Positions 10,197 through 21,693 of a stretch of 64,000 nt of DNA are shown piece after piece. The translations under genes and the position numbers were made by a program. The notes under the pieces were generated by a model. It was given only the letters and a program-made list of their open reading frames with translations, ran no database searches and was not told the origin of the DNA. Origin of the DNA: Artemia franciscana. Taxonomy: Eukaryota; Arthropoda; Branchiopoda; Anostraca; Artemiidae. Position 1 is the first letter of the stretch; every line of letters starts with the position of its first letter. Location of the stretch: the NCBI RefSeq assembly GCF_032884065.1, contig NC_088872.1, positions 9,981,493 through 10,045,492 on the forward strand, written 5' to 3'.

Positions 10197-11914
10197 AAAT
10201 TAAATAAAAAAAACAAGTTTTTTTAACTGAAAGTAAGGAGCGACATTAAAACTTAAAACGCACAGAAATTACTTCGTATATGAAAGAGGCTGCTTCCTCA
10301 TCAACGCCCTGCTCTTTACGCTAAAGTTTGACTCTTTCTCTCAATTCTTCTTTTTAAAGCAGTAAAAAACTTTAGCGTAAAGAGCGGGGCGTTGATGAGG
10401 AAGCAGCCTCTTTCATATACGAAGTAATTTCTGTGCGTTTTAAGTTTTAATGTCGCTCCTTACTTTCAGTTAAAAAAACTTGTTTTTTTTATTTAATTTC
10501 TGAACGTTTTTGAATCAATGCATGTTTTGATTTGGCTCTCGGCAGAGGAATAATCAAAACGAAATTTGCATATTTTTATTTTTTTTGTGCTAAATGGCTT
10601 TCTCATAATTTTGATCGAATGATTTTGAGAAAAAAAGAGCGGGGGACGAAGACTAGTTGCCCTCCGATTTTTTGGTTAATTAAAAAGGCAACTAGAACTT
10701 TTAATTTTTTACGAATCTTTGTATTGGTAAAAGGTTTACGTAACTTATAAATTAGCTTACGTCAAGAACTTTTGTATTCTCATGTTTTTATTACATATAT
10801 GAGGGGATTCGCCCCATCGTCAGTACCTCTCTCTTTAAACTAAAGCTTAAATTTTATCCCAATTCATTAAGAATGACCCCTGAATCACAAAAGCCGTAGA
10901 ATAAATAGTTGAAATTACTAAAAATCTTTAGCGTAAAGATCGAGGTATCAGAAGGAGGTGAGCCCCTCATATGGGTAATAATTTCTGTTTGTTTTAAGTT
11001 TTATTGCTGTTCCTTACTTCCAGCTGAAAAAGCTTTTTCACATTTATTTTTTAATTTTTTTTTTTAAATAATGCTAGTAAATCCTGCTCTCTCTTCATGG
11101 AAATTTTCTTCTCCATGACAAATTCTCGATGGAAAGTTCCCCCAGCCTATCCCCCTCTTCTCAACCCCTCCCCCAACCAAAAAAATCCTCCTGAATACGC
11201 CTGTATACTTCCCAATAACCATTACTATATGTAAGCACAGGTCAAAGTTTGTAACCTGTTGCCCCTCCCACGGGGACTGTGGGGGAGTAAGTCGTCCCCA
11301 AAGACATAGTTATAAAGTTTTTCGATTACGCTGAATAAAATGGCTATCTCAGAATTTTGATCCGTTGACTTTGGGAAAATAATTAGCGTTGGAGGGGGCC
11401 TAGGTGCCCTCCATTTTTTTGGTCACTTAAAAAGGGCACTAGAACTTTTCATTTCCGTTAGAATGAGCCCTCTTGAAACATTCTAGGACAACTGGGTCGA
11501 TACGATCACCCCTGGGAAAAAAAAACAACAAAAAACAAAAAAAAAACAAATAAACACGCATCCGTGATCTGCCTTCTGGCAAAAAATGCAAAATTCCACA
11601 TTTTTGTAGATAGGAGCTCGAAACTTCAACAGTAGGGTTCTCTGATACGCTGAATCTGATGGTGTGATTTTCGTTAAGATTCTATGACTTTTAGGGGTTG
11701 TTTCCCCTTATTTTCTAAAATAACGCAAATTTTCTTAGGCTCGTAACTTTTGATGGGCATGACTAAACTTGATGAAACTTATGTATTTAAAACCAGCACT
11801 AAAATGCGATTCTTTTGATGTAGCTATTGGTATCAAAATTCAATTTTTTAGAGTTTTGGTTACTATTGAGCCGGGTCGCTCCTTACTACAGTTCGTTACC
11901 ACGAACTGTTTGAT
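10197..11914 (+). repeat. Palindromic composite repeat, full-length reference copy
   Basis: Best complete copy. The head palindrome is at 10197-10500, with GTAAGGAGCGAC at 10233-10244 and its inverse at 10452-10463. The middle module holds a degenerate version of the motif at 11006-11017. The last module ends with the inverse motif at 11875-11886, immediately followed by the terminal palindrome. CTCTTTACGCTAAAG / CTTTAGCGTAAAGAG pairs occur in the head. There is no ORF, target duplication or similarity to a transposase. Confidence 0.87.
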
Positions 11915-11924
11915 TTGTGCCTCT

Positions 11925-12660
11925 TCTGAAATAGACACCTTCTACCAGAAGCAGTGGCATTACCTTAACCAAACTTGGTTGGAAAGTGGAAACAAGAGCT
12001 AAGATTTCTATGAAACTTTAATTAAACCCTTATGTAAGAGAGGTGGTTCTAGCGAGCCTAGCAATTATAGAGGTATCATCCTCATTTCGATTGGAAGCAA
12101 ATTGGAAAGTGCAATGAAACTTATTAGTCTAAGAGATGCTTTAAAGTTTTAAGAGAGTGGGCTTAAAAGAACAGTGGGCTTTTAAGAAATGATATGTTGA
12201 TTGGATTTTCAGTGTTCACACTAAGATTAATAACTGAGTAGTGACTGAATTATTTAGTTTTGAGTTTTATCAATTGTGAATATACATTTGAATTAGAAGG
12301 TAGCAAAGTTGAAGTGGAGGTTTTATTCTAAAACCAGGTAAACCAGGAAAGTTTGTGACAGTGGTTAGTGCTATGCAAAAAGATAAAAAATGATATTGCT
12401 GGGGTTAGGAATTATGCATGGAATTTATGTTGGCGGTTGGTTGGGTGTTGAGGCAAACATGTGTTCTATAATCCGCACCTATATGGATTATTTTGAATAA
12501 ATTGGCCCTAAAGAACGTATCAAAGGCAATGGAAACACATGGTAAAACTCCCATAGGTTTTGATTATGCAGATTATCTGAATGCTATAGCTCAGTCCAAA
12601 GAGCACAGGATAACTCATAAGAGGGAAACTGGCACTAATGTTGGCAAAAAATTATCATCA
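11925..12660 (+). pseudogene. LINE reverse transcriptase relic
   Basis: A decayed RT domain read across shifting frames: NYRGI at about 12062 (RT motif near the fingers), then an AFDS-like zone replaced by stops, a GVRQ/VLSP-like stretch, and finally FDYADYLNAIAQS near 12560, in which the catalytic YADD has become YADY. The layout resembles RTE/CR1-like non-LTR elements. Multiple stops and frameshifts. It abuts the repeat ending at 11914, which suggests that the repeat inserted into or beside it. Confidence 0.6.
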
Positions 12661-14102
12661 ACACCCATCTAGATTTCGGCAGCACTTGGCATTTTTTCAA
12701 GCTTTGTAATCGTATTTTTTGTCAGGGACTAGGATCAGACACTAATTTTACCGACTACACAAATTAAATTTATTATTTTTTTTTATTACACTGACAAAAT
12801 TCCAAGTGTCGCCAAACGGTAGATGGTGTTGAGGGTTTCCGGCCTACACTAGCGCCAGTTTCCACTCTTGAAATTACCCATACTCTTTGGTACAATGGTG
12901 AACGTGATCCACAAGTATAACAGTTATTTTAAAAATAGAACAGAAATATCGCTATTCTGGTTCAGAAGTAGCAAAAAACAGCAAGGGAGGCGTAAATATT
13001 CAAAACTACATTATAAGTGCCAAAATCGACCCGGAGAGATTGTGAAATTGCGAATTTTTCGAATAAACATTATATTATTACATCCACTTCAATTTCTGGA
13101 CACCATGGTTGTGCCCCCATTCCCAGAAAAATCAAAATTTGACACCTATAATAGAGCTCAGCGACCTAAGAATTTTTTCTTCCTATTTCCACTTCTTACC
13201 TGATTGTTGTATGGCTCTAAAGATTCTATAAAAAAAAGGTAAAAAGTTTGGAATTCTTATTTTAAAGCTAGGCTATCAAGCTAAGAATTGGCTACTCTCC
13301 GCCACCGGGGTCCATATTGGAGTTCCAATTATTCAACTATACTTGATACACTTCAAACCCGTTTCCGACACGTTACACCTTTTTGTGCCACGTACTACTC
13401 ATTTCAGGGACTCGTGACCCGTGCCACACAGTAAACGCGCCTTTAAAGCGGGCCAATAATGACTGCTAAGACTCTGTTCGGCAATATTCGTTCAAGATTG
13501 TTTTATTGAACTAAGAGAATTAATAATAAAGTAATAATATTATTCAATTGCCTATTCAGTACCCTTTCAGAATGAAATAATCGCTACTTATCCTTAGCTT
13601 CTCAGCCCCCTCCTTATCGGGGCTGTCATAGCTCTAAAGAGGAATAACCGAATAAGTAAAATTGCTTTCATACCTTATAAGAAGGGAAGTAGTGGTAAGG
13701 TTGAAAACACCTTTCCGCATTTGGGCTGTGAGCCATTCTCAAAGTTTTATTGTCCTGGTTGCAGCGGCAGCTGCAACCTAGTAAAGAACGAACCACGGCC
13801 CATAGTAACCCAAAATTAAATATTTTGAAAGCAAATCGTATCGAAACAAAAAGTAGACCATTGAAATCGCCATGGTCAAAAACCCTATTAATTAAACATA
13901 CAGTGCTCTGGCTTCAACAATAAGGAAAAACACTTTTTGGCATGAGAAGCATTGATGTGTTCCCCCCCTTTTCTGTTTTCTTTCTCCGTTTTTAGCTGAG
14001 TACTGGAACATCATAGACAGCTGTGTATACAGCAAGAACTTTTAATGATGACTTAAACCGCCCAGCAAAATGAATAAGCTTATAAGTATATAATTATGCT
14101 AA
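12661..14102. other. No recognised gene
   Basis: Contains one 111-codon open frame at 12868-13203 (+) with no recognisable domain, and a copy of a small dispersed repeat at 13755-13860. It forms the upstream flank of the tRNA gene. Confidence 0.5.
13755..13860 (+). repeat. Small dispersed repeat (GCAGCTGCAACCTAGTAAAG family)
   Basis: Shares GCTGCAACCTAGTAAAGAAC, CACGGCCCATAGT and an AAAATTAAA tail with 20245-20440 and 20575-20725. The start contains a GGTTGCAG/CTGCAACC inverted repeat. Confidence 0.7.
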
Positions 14103-14175
14103 GCCCGCGTGGCCTAATGGATAAGGCATCTGCCTCCTAAGCAGGGGATTGCGGGTTCGAGTCCCGCCGTGGGTT
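14103..14175 (+). tRNA. tRNA-Arg (anticodon CCT)
   Basis: A complete cloverleaf. The acceptor GCCCGCG/CGTGGGT has G1-U72 and G5-U68 wobbles; G1-U72 is usual for animal tRNA-Arg(CCT). The D arm has the A-box TGGCCTAATGGATAAGGC. The anticodon loop CTCCTAA sits on a CTGC/GCAG stem, and the T arm GCGGG-TTCGAGT-CCCGC has the B-box GGTTCGAGTCC. No CCA is encoded and a T-rich terminator follows at 14175-14185, as expected for a nuclear pol III gene. It decodes AGG. No intron. This is the one certainly functional host RNA gene visible. Confidence 0.95.
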
Positions 14176-14334
14176 ATTTTTTATTTCGCATAAAAGTAGT
14201 CGTGTTTTGCTAATAAATGTTAAATTATGTCATCTCACTTAATGAGAGCATTTTCAGTAATAATTTATGATTTTCTGTTTTGCCAAAAAATGTTTAAATT
14301 TCTTCATAAAGTTTTATTTCACAAAGAACCTCAC

Positions 14335-14990
14335 CACTCCTCCGAACAATTCGTAATTTCAACAAAATTACGACTCACTTGCAGCGGCATACAAGTGAAC
14401 TTTCCTTCAACGAATCTAAAACAGAACTTCTTTTCTTCAATGGTTCAAAAAATGAGCTTTCAATTAACCTCTCCGTTAAAATTGGCGACACTCTGATTAA
14501 GCCTTGTGAGTCCCTTACCTATCTTGGCCTTCCTCACGTATCTTGGCCTTCCTATTTCTTCTACATTGAAGGACACACGCTCAGCACTGACAAACCACTT
14601 ATGGTCCCGTCTACGAGCGTCTTAGGGATTACTTGTTGCCAATAAGTATCGTTTCAACTGTCCTCTCTTTGGCCGGCTATACAATGCTTTTACCACCCCC
14701 CATCTGCTTGCTCTGGCTCCCTTCTAGAAAATATTCACAGCTACCGAAAAGAAAGCCATTTGTAGCGCATTCTACAGATATGATAAGTTTCTCCTGCGTC
14801 TCCTTCTGTGGCACAGCAATGGCGACATCTCATCTCCATGAAATACAGGGTCACCAACCCTTCCATGGCGATAGAGAGAAGAATCTCCAAATTCAGTAAT
14901 GTTTGTAGTTGAAGTGTATTAAATTTTTTTCTTTTTTATGCTCCGTCTTTTCCGTTTTTGACGGGTAATAAATTAATAATAATAATAATA
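14335..14990 (+). pseudogene. LINE ORF2 3' fragment with (AAT)n tail
   Basis: Shifted frames give the C-terminal RT/thumb region of a LINE: NESKTELLFFN near 14410, SLTYLGLP near 14513, then the fragment with RLYNAF and YRYDKFLLRLLLWH up to about 14830. The 3' UTR ends ACGGGTAATAAATTAATAAT at about 14960-14990, closely like the ACGGGTAATAAAG end of the LINE at 15560-19975. It is therefore a 5'-truncated relative of that lineage. Internal stops. Confidence 0.7.
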
Positions 14991-15559
14991 ACAATAGACG
15001 AAACATCTTCATCGAGTTCTCCAGCTGATAGGTCCATTAAAACTAAATAGGCGATATCCAGAAGGTTTGAGGTTACTAGGCTTGATCCCCTCTTCACTGA
15101 AACTTTGTCTGACTCGTAAAAAAGTAGCAAAAAGGCATATAAACAGATTCTGAATGCGTCTTTTAAAGTCCGTGTTTGTCCCCCTCCCACATAAAACACC
15201 TTCTCCCCAAATAAAATCCCGGATACAACTTGAGGCTAAGTATGTCTTTTAAATTTTTTCCATTGTTAATTGTATGCACAATGCAAGGGGAATTTGAGGA
15301 ACTCTTGTTTTAGTTGAACATCTCTTCAAATGGTTTCATACCAACACTATTTATAGTTACCAAATCGTTTAAGACTACCAAAAATTATGAGTATTAATTC
15401 ACCATAGACGACTTTGGCACTACTAGTGGACTAGTAACATCCATGGAAATTTCAACAAAAAGCCAGGAAACCGCTCAAAGACGAAGCCCAATTGAAATAA
15501 ACAGTAAACCATTGAAATAACAATTATTAATAACTTGAGCTTTACAGTAACAACAAAAA
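14991..15559. other. No recognised gene
   Basis: A minus-strand open frame of 87 codons (15199-14936) has no recognisable domain and runs into the (AAT)n tail, so I do not call it. Otherwise unremarkable AT-rich DNA. Confidence 0.5.
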
Positions 15560-16099
15560 ACGAACATTACTGCGCTATAAACTAGATGCAGTTCGCATCT
15601 AGCATTCATTCAGTGCAGTCTTTCATTTCGCTAGCTCTGATGATTTGTGACGTGTGATTTGACCAGTCAACAACTAATTGAATTTAAGCCGGATTAACTC
15701 TGTACCTGTTTGGAATAAATAACGAGTGAAATACTTTTGAACTTGTAATTGAAACTTGTTAGATAAATTTATAAACTTGTATATGGTTACGGCTTAAGGA
15801 TTATTTATGGATTGTGGCTGTGAGTTAGTATTCAGCACTACTATCATCTGAGTCGTGCATTGAAATATTCGGATTACTTGCAAATCACTGGATTACTAGC
15901 CCCACTCAAAGATAAGTTATTATTTATTCTCATTGCATTCATTTAGCCAGTGTGGATCATTTCATAATTGTGCTTATTGAGAACTTCTCTGTGGATATAC
16001 CTCTTTCACTTAATTGTTTTTGGACTGATGCCGAGCCGTGAGTGAAATTTGCTTATCATGGACAATTGAAATACCAGTACGCTTTATTATTGCCCAGTT

Positions 16100-17170
16100 T
16101 TGAATTTTGCTCAGCACAATCTCGATGAGGGGTTGGACAATCAGTCTATTGTGAAATACGCTAGTGATTTTTTCCCGTATGAAGATGTTCTTGGAGCTAA
16201 GAAACTTTTATATAGCAATTGCTTCCCAGATGAGCCTATACCTCGTCGTTCGGGATCCAGTGCTAAGAATAGTTCATTGTCGGACATTATCGCTACTCTT
16301 TCTCGCTGCTCTGCAGAAAATATTGATATTCCAGAGTTCGTAATCAAATCCCCCTCTGAAGTCCCTAGCATTCCGGCGTCAGCTTATTCTATCCTTACCG
16401 CCAAAGTCAACCAGTGCCTTGATCTGTTAAAATCGCTTGCTCACCTCAATAGTCCAACAACGTCTATTAATAGTTCTTTGGTCTCAGATAGTAAGGGTGC
16501 CAATCACAAACCCTCGTACGCCGTTGTTCTTAAATATCCGCCTCCAGAACTAAGAGACCACGTTTCTCGCAAGAAAAAGCTTGATTCTTTCGCCGGACAT
16601 GACGGTATTGTGTCGGTAAAGTGCGATCCGGTAAGGAAAAGATGGGTTGTTGTTACGTGGGATAAAGTTTCCGCCGATTCTCTTGCCGCATCTGCTGTTG
16701 CGAGCTATCCAAATATTCTTGCTAAAGTGATTGATCGCAAACCTCTTGGAGTAATTAGGGGACTTCCCGATAGTGTTTCTAGCAGTATACTCATCTCCGC
16801 TATTCCTGGTCTTGTTGAGGCCAGCCAGATCGGCTCTTCTCATACATTCCGTTTAGAGTTCCTTGATTCCGCTGCACTAAAATCTGCCATCGCTACAGGT
16901 CTGCGCTTGGGTTACGAGTCTTTTAAAATATCGGAATACAAAGAATTGCCCAGACGGTGTCTTAGATGCCAAAGTATCCATCATTCGTTAGCTCACTTCC
17001 CTTTTGCCCCGAATGAGATGAAGTGCTCTAAATGTTCTGGATGCCATTCCAATACTAAAGACAATCCTTGCTTAGAGACTCCGAAATGTGCCAACTGCGG
17101 CGAAGCTCATGTCTCCTATAATATGAATTGCCCAGTTATAAAACGCGCTCTGAACTCTGCTCCACAATGA
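16100..17170 (+). CDS. LINE ORF1, gag-like zinc-knuckle protein (356 aa)
   Basis: RNA-binding nucleocapsid-like protein of the LINE. The first half is rich in Ser, Asn and Pro. The middle (about residues 150-280) resembles a folded RRM-like gag region. The C-terminus has Cys/His knuckles: CLRCQSIHHSLAHF at about 294-307, CSKCSGCHSNTKDNPC at about 316-331 and CANCGEAHVSYNMNC at about 336-350. The position directly before an EN-RT ORF is standard for LINE ORF1. The frame is uninterrupted. The start at 16100 is the first Met after a stop-rich leader. The stop TGA (17168-17170) overlaps the ATG of ORF2 (17167-17169) as ATGA. Confidence 0.85.
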   Translation: MNFAQHNLDEGLDNQSIVKYASDFFPYEDVLGAKKLLYSNCFPDEPIPRRSGSSAKNSSLSDIIATLSRCSAENIDIPEFVIKSPSEVPSIPASAYSILTAKVNQCLDLLKSLAHLNSPTTSINSSLVSDSKGANHKPSYAVVLKYPPPELRDHVSRKKKLDSFAGHDGIVSVKCDPVRKRWVVVTWDKVSADSLAASAVASYPNILAKVIDRKPLGVIRGLPDSVSSSILISAIPGLVEASQIGSSHTFRLEFLDSAALKSAIATGLRLGYESFKISEYKELPRRCLRCQSIHHSLAHFPFAPNEMKCSKCSGCHSNTKDNPCLETPKCANCGEAHVSYNMNCPVIKRALNSAPQ

Positions 17171-19820
17171 ACCAAGCCACTATTTTAAGTTTTGCTTCTC
17201 TTAATATTAACGGCACAAAAGACAAAGACTTGTTAATTAATGAATTATTAGTCCATGTCATAGTGTTCTTGCAAGAACATCTTTTGACCAAATCAAACGT
17301 TTCTAGCCTGAAGCGATCTTCTGTCCACCATTTCTTTTCGCAAGAGGCCAAGAAAACTAGAGGCCGCCCTTCCGGTGGCCTAGCAATTTTTTTCCGTTCC
17401 CCATCAAAGCCCTCTGTGATTCATTGTGATGATAACATCTTAGCGATTCAATGTGACAGTACCGCCTTTATAAACGTTTACTTACCTTGCGATCGACGTT
17501 CTATAGCACCGTTCACATCTTTCGCTAAATGTTGCTCCAGTTTAAAGTCTCTACTCGAAAGTCTACGTTTGAAAGACCTAAATTGGGTTTTAGCTGGTGA
17601 CCTTAACTGTGACATTCTTGGTACCCCCGATAGATCAATCCTCTTGCTAGAATCCCTTCCTAGCATATATCACGTCGCAGTTAAGAGCCTCCCATTCACG
17701 TATATTCATAACAGAGGCTGTTCAAAATCGAACCTGGATCACGTGATCTCTTCCAGTTCCAGCTTAATATCATCGATTGTCAGGGTGGACGAAGAGAAGA
17801 TTGACGACGATCACCTTATTCTTAGCTGTAATTTGTCCTGTGAGCTATCTGGCAAAATACTTTCGGCTCAGCCGAAGTGGCATACGAAGTTGAATTGGGA
17901 TCGTGCTAATGTCCCACTATACCTTGCTACGCTAACTGCTTTACTCTCGACCATAAAAGTGCCATATCACCTGCTGCAAACGTCAGTTTCCTCGCCTTCA
18001 AGTACAGTTGACCTAAATTTCTATTATTGTCAAATCGTCCATTGCCTTAAATCAGCTTCCAAAGCTGCAGTGCCTATGGATAAAGTTAGGATTGGTACAA
18101 GAAAGCCTAATTGGAACGTTGATCCTGAAGTAAAACGTGCTAAGCAAAAAGCCAAATTTTGGCTACGTATGTGGATATCATGTGACCGACCATCTTCCGG
18201 AGCTGTTTTCTCTGTGAAACAAAAGTGTAAACTTGAATATAAGGCCAGTTTGAAGAGGGCACGCTTGAATGCATGGCCAGGCCCCACCGATAAGGCCTCC
18301 TGGAATAAGGTTATTAATAGTGAGAAATGTTCCCCGTCTACCCTATCTTGTCTCCAGCTGGTTAATTTTGTTGATCATTATAAGCGTGTGTTCAGTGTAT
18401 TTAACAGTTTTCTTCAGTCTTTTTATTATAAGTTGCTTAAACCGCTTTTACCATACCGTCTCCTGCAGGCTCATGTCCAGCCTGTAGCAATATCTGAAAT
18501 TCGCCGGGCTTTAAGAAAAATTAAGCGTTCAAATAGCCTTGATAGTGACGGCCTTTCTTACCGATTTTTTGCTTATGATTGTCCTGCTCTACTTAACCAT
18601 CTACAAATATTTTTCCAGTCTTGCTTAGCACAGTCGCTTGTTCCTGATAGTTTCCTTTGTGGCCGTGTAACGTCTATTCAAAAGCGAGGCAAGGACCCCA
18701 CGTCATGTGTGAATTATCGTCCCATTACAGTATCGTGTTTCTTAAGTAAGTTGCTTGAACATTTGTTACTACCAGAAAATGAGTCGAATTGTGATTTTAC
18801 GCCTTTTCAATTTGGTTTTCGGAAAAGTTTCGGTTGCTCCCATGCACATCTTGTTTTAAGCCGACTCATGAAAGATGCCGTAAAAGCTAAAATGTCTTTA
18901 TACTGTCTTACTGTTGATATTTCTGGAGCTTTCGACAATATTGTGCACTCTCAGGCTCTATTTTCCCTTGCGTCTTCAGGTGTTAATCCTTCCGTACTAA
19001 GTTTATTGTCTTCTTGGTATTCAAAGTCTAAAATTCAAGTTACCTGGAATGGCCAAATATCTGACCCGGTAAAAATTAATAACGGAGTTCGGCAAGGTGC
19101 CGTATTGTCTCCTAGTATATTTAAATGCGTGCTTGCATCGTGCCTGCGTCCCCTTAGAAGTTCTGTTTTTTACGGTAATACTGGTTTGTCTTCTATTGCA
19201 TATGCAGATGACGTTCTTCTTGTTGCCCGGACTCGCCGTGGATTGCTTTCTAATTTTACTATATTAACCAATGAACTATCAAGATTGGACTGTCAGTTAA
19301 TGCGTCTAAATGCGAGTTTATTTGTTTTAATAGCCCTTATGCGGTCGCTCCATTCGTTACTGGGACTGCAGTTCTACCATGTTCTTCTTCAGTTAGTTGG
19401 CTTGGTCTGTGTTTCGGCCCAACACTTTCCGCTACCTGTTCATCCCTAGTGAATCAAGCCGTGAAAAACCTACGCGTCGCTTACGGAAAAATATCCCCAA
19501 ACAAAAGCCGTTACAACCGCAACGGTTTGTGCATGATTTATAACGCTTATTGCGCCCCTGTGCTTTTGTTTTTATCAGGCATGGCTCATCTGTTTCGTAA
19601 GAATGATCGACATACTCTACGTACGGCTTATTTCAGATATTGCAAATTCCTCCTCCGGCTTCCTAGATGGCACCGAAACAAAAAAATAATTGCTCGATTT
19701 GGTTTAGTAGATGTGCCTTCTCGGATTCGGTCTTCCAGTGATGATTTATGTAAAAAGACTGTCAGTTTTATTCACGTTTATGACCCTCTGCAGCCTTTTT
19801 TCCATATAGATACTGGTTGA
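17167..19820 (+). pseudogene. LINE ORF2, endonuclease-reverse transcriptase, one frameshift
   Basis: The start at 17167 is preferred over 17128 because it creates the ATGA overlap with ORF1. The APE-type endonuclease covers roughly residues 1-220 (LNINGTKDK, FLQEHLL, GGLAIFF, AGDLNCDILG, SNLDHVI, DDDHLIL). The RT follows: NYRPITVSCFLSKLLEH, FQFGFRKSFGCSHA, TVDISGAFDNIVH, GVRQGAVLSPSIF and the catalytic YADDVLLVA near 19201-19227. Near 19280 one base appears lost: the frame ends at 19449 with unrelated residues, while the true C-terminus continues in another frame through NASKCEFICF to 19820. It would make nicking and target-primed reverse transcription enzymes; this copy is probably dead but recent. 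Confidence 0.85.
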
Positions 19821-20244
19821 TTAGTTCATATTGTCTTTTGTTAGTTTGAATTTTGTTTTTCTTCGCTGTTTATCGTATTTGTTTTTGTTTATTTATTTAT
19901 ATTTATTTATAATACTCCGTACTTTGTTATTTTTATACTTTACGGGTAATAAAGTTCATTCATTCATTCATATGTCTCTTCTTTATTTTATTTATTCCTA
20001 GTATAAAAGCTTTTGAGCAACTAAAACAGAAATCTTATAATATCGTGGTTTCCAGGTACTAATAGACCTAATATCAGTCCAGGGGTAAAAGAATGTTTTA
20101 ATTTTTATGTCCTCGGTACTTCAATAAAGCATCAATCAAAGCGCCCTACTGTATATAATTGATAAGTCGTCGTTTGTCCCAGCCAATCATTAAGCTGAAA
20201 AAGATCGTGTGATGCTACATAATGAATAGCTGAAGTGAGTCTTT

Positions 20245-20440
20245 CTCAATCATGGTTCCAGTGGTAGCTGCAACCTAGTAAAGAACGAGCCACGGCCCAT
20301 GGTGACCAAAAATTAAAAAACGTGTTTAAAAGAAAGATGGCTAGTGAAAAAAATTGCGATTTGTAGCTGATGTGCAACACGAGTGCCCATAGGCTAATTT
20401 TTTTTTTTTGGGGGGGGGGGGGGTTCACCTGGTCTAATCG
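20245..20440 (+). repeat. Small dispersed repeat, copy 2
   Basis: GTAGCTGCAACCTAGTAAAG, then CACGGCCCATGGTGACC, AAAACGTGTTTAAAAGAAAG and TGGCTAGTGAAAAAAATTG. Same family as 13755-13860; ends in a T then G homopolymer. Confidence 0.7.
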
Positions 20441-20574
20441 GCCCTTCCATTGCTGTATAATAGAAATCTCGAAACAAAAATATAAAAATATAAGGCAGCG
20501 TCATTCAGCCAGGGGGGACAGGCACCCCTCTCTGCCCCTCCCCTATGGGCACCGATAAACTGCAGCCTTGTAAA

Positions 20575-20725
20575 GAACGAACCTCATGGTTGCAGCTGTA
20601 GCTGCAAGCTAGTAAAGAAAGAGCTACGGCCAATAATAACGAAAAATTAAAAAACGCGTTCAAAAGAAAGCTGGCTAGTGAGAAAAAAATTGCTATTTGT
20701 AACTGAGCTGCAACCAAGTTACCGT
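20575..20725 (+). repeat. Small dispersed repeat, copy 3
   Basis: Same order of blocks as 20245-20440 (GTAGCTGCAAGCTAGTAAAG, AAAACGCGTTCAAAAGAAAG, TGGCTAGTGAGAAAAAAATT), direct orientation, about 330 bp downstream of it. Confidence 0.7.
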
Positions 20726-21693
20726 AAAGAAATCTTATGTTTTGGTGCTTTCAACTGGGAAATTATGTAGCTCTTTCTCAGGAATAATAAATTTAAGAGG
20801 AATTATAATGAGATCAGAAAGTTGATATTCCAGTTGTTTGGCTGTTTATGTTGACCAAGATCCATGCGAAGATGATCTTTTCCATCGTCAACGATCATTG
20901 ACAAAGATTAAAACATCGTGCAGCAGCGAACGGTCTGAAAACTACACGAAGTCTTGAAGTGTTGACAAATCTGAAGCTTTACTTTTCCACAAAAGTTCTG
21001 CAGCTTTTGTATTTCCCACGTATTCAATCGCACAATCGGTACTCTTCGTTGGTTTGGATGTCAACTTTTAAAACAAATAGAGTTATTATTGATAAATCGA
21101 ACAGAATAGCGTTATATCAAGTCCAGAAAGTCAATTTGTCATCGCTAATTGACAGCCTTTATATGCGGTTTTGCTCCATTTTAGTCAATAAATTTTTTAA
21201 TTTTTTTATGGCCATCATGTTTTGAAACTGTTTTCACAGGGGGAAAGGCAACAAAGGAGATCTGGAGACAATAAAGTATTGATTATGCCCTTTACGCCGA
21301 CTTTTTGGCCTGATTGCGGAAAACTCTACCAGAGGATTTGGAATATAAAGCTGACACTCTGTTCATTCCAGATAAATTTAAAGAAATTTCTTACAAAAAA
21401 AAAATTCAAGATGAATTCCTAATTAAATACTTACTTACTTTTAGTGAGATTTGATTTAGCTATAATAAATTCTGATTCAGTTTCTCACTGAGTAGATATT
21501 CATTTTGTTAAAGCAATTTATCTAAGTAAGTTGATTTTAATGTGGTCGGATGGGTTCCGCATGTAGGAAAACGGAATATTGTTTACATTGTCCTCCCACA
21601 GGATAATTCTCAATGTAAAAATTTATTAATAATTGGATTTTTTCAATTTTTTAAAGTTTGGTTGTGAATGTGCTATCATTACAATGGTTTCAT

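Larger units (their letters stand above)
15560..19975 (+). mobile_element. Near-complete non-LTR retrotransposon (LINE)
   Basis: Order: 5' UTR (start uncertain, about 15560), ORF1 with zinc knuckles, overlapping ORF2 with endonuclease and reverse transcriptase, and a 3' UTR ending AATAAAG(TTCA)n at 19950-19975. A short tandem-repeat tail instead of poly-A is typical of CR1/L2-like and related clades. I do not assign a clade. One frameshift near 19280 inactivates it. Best preserved autonomous element in the window. Confidence 0.85.
19976..21693. other. No recognised gene; small dispersed repeats
   Basis: Besides the repeats at 20245-20440 and 20575-20725, there are a G run at 20411-20422 and AT-rich DNA. 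An open frame at 20959-21225 (+) has no recognisable domain. Confidence 0.5.

Noticed and set aside
16141-16843. Minus-strand frames inside LINE ORF1 and ORF2 (also 17136-17351, 18030-18287)
   Set aside because: Antisense shadows of the LINE ORFs.
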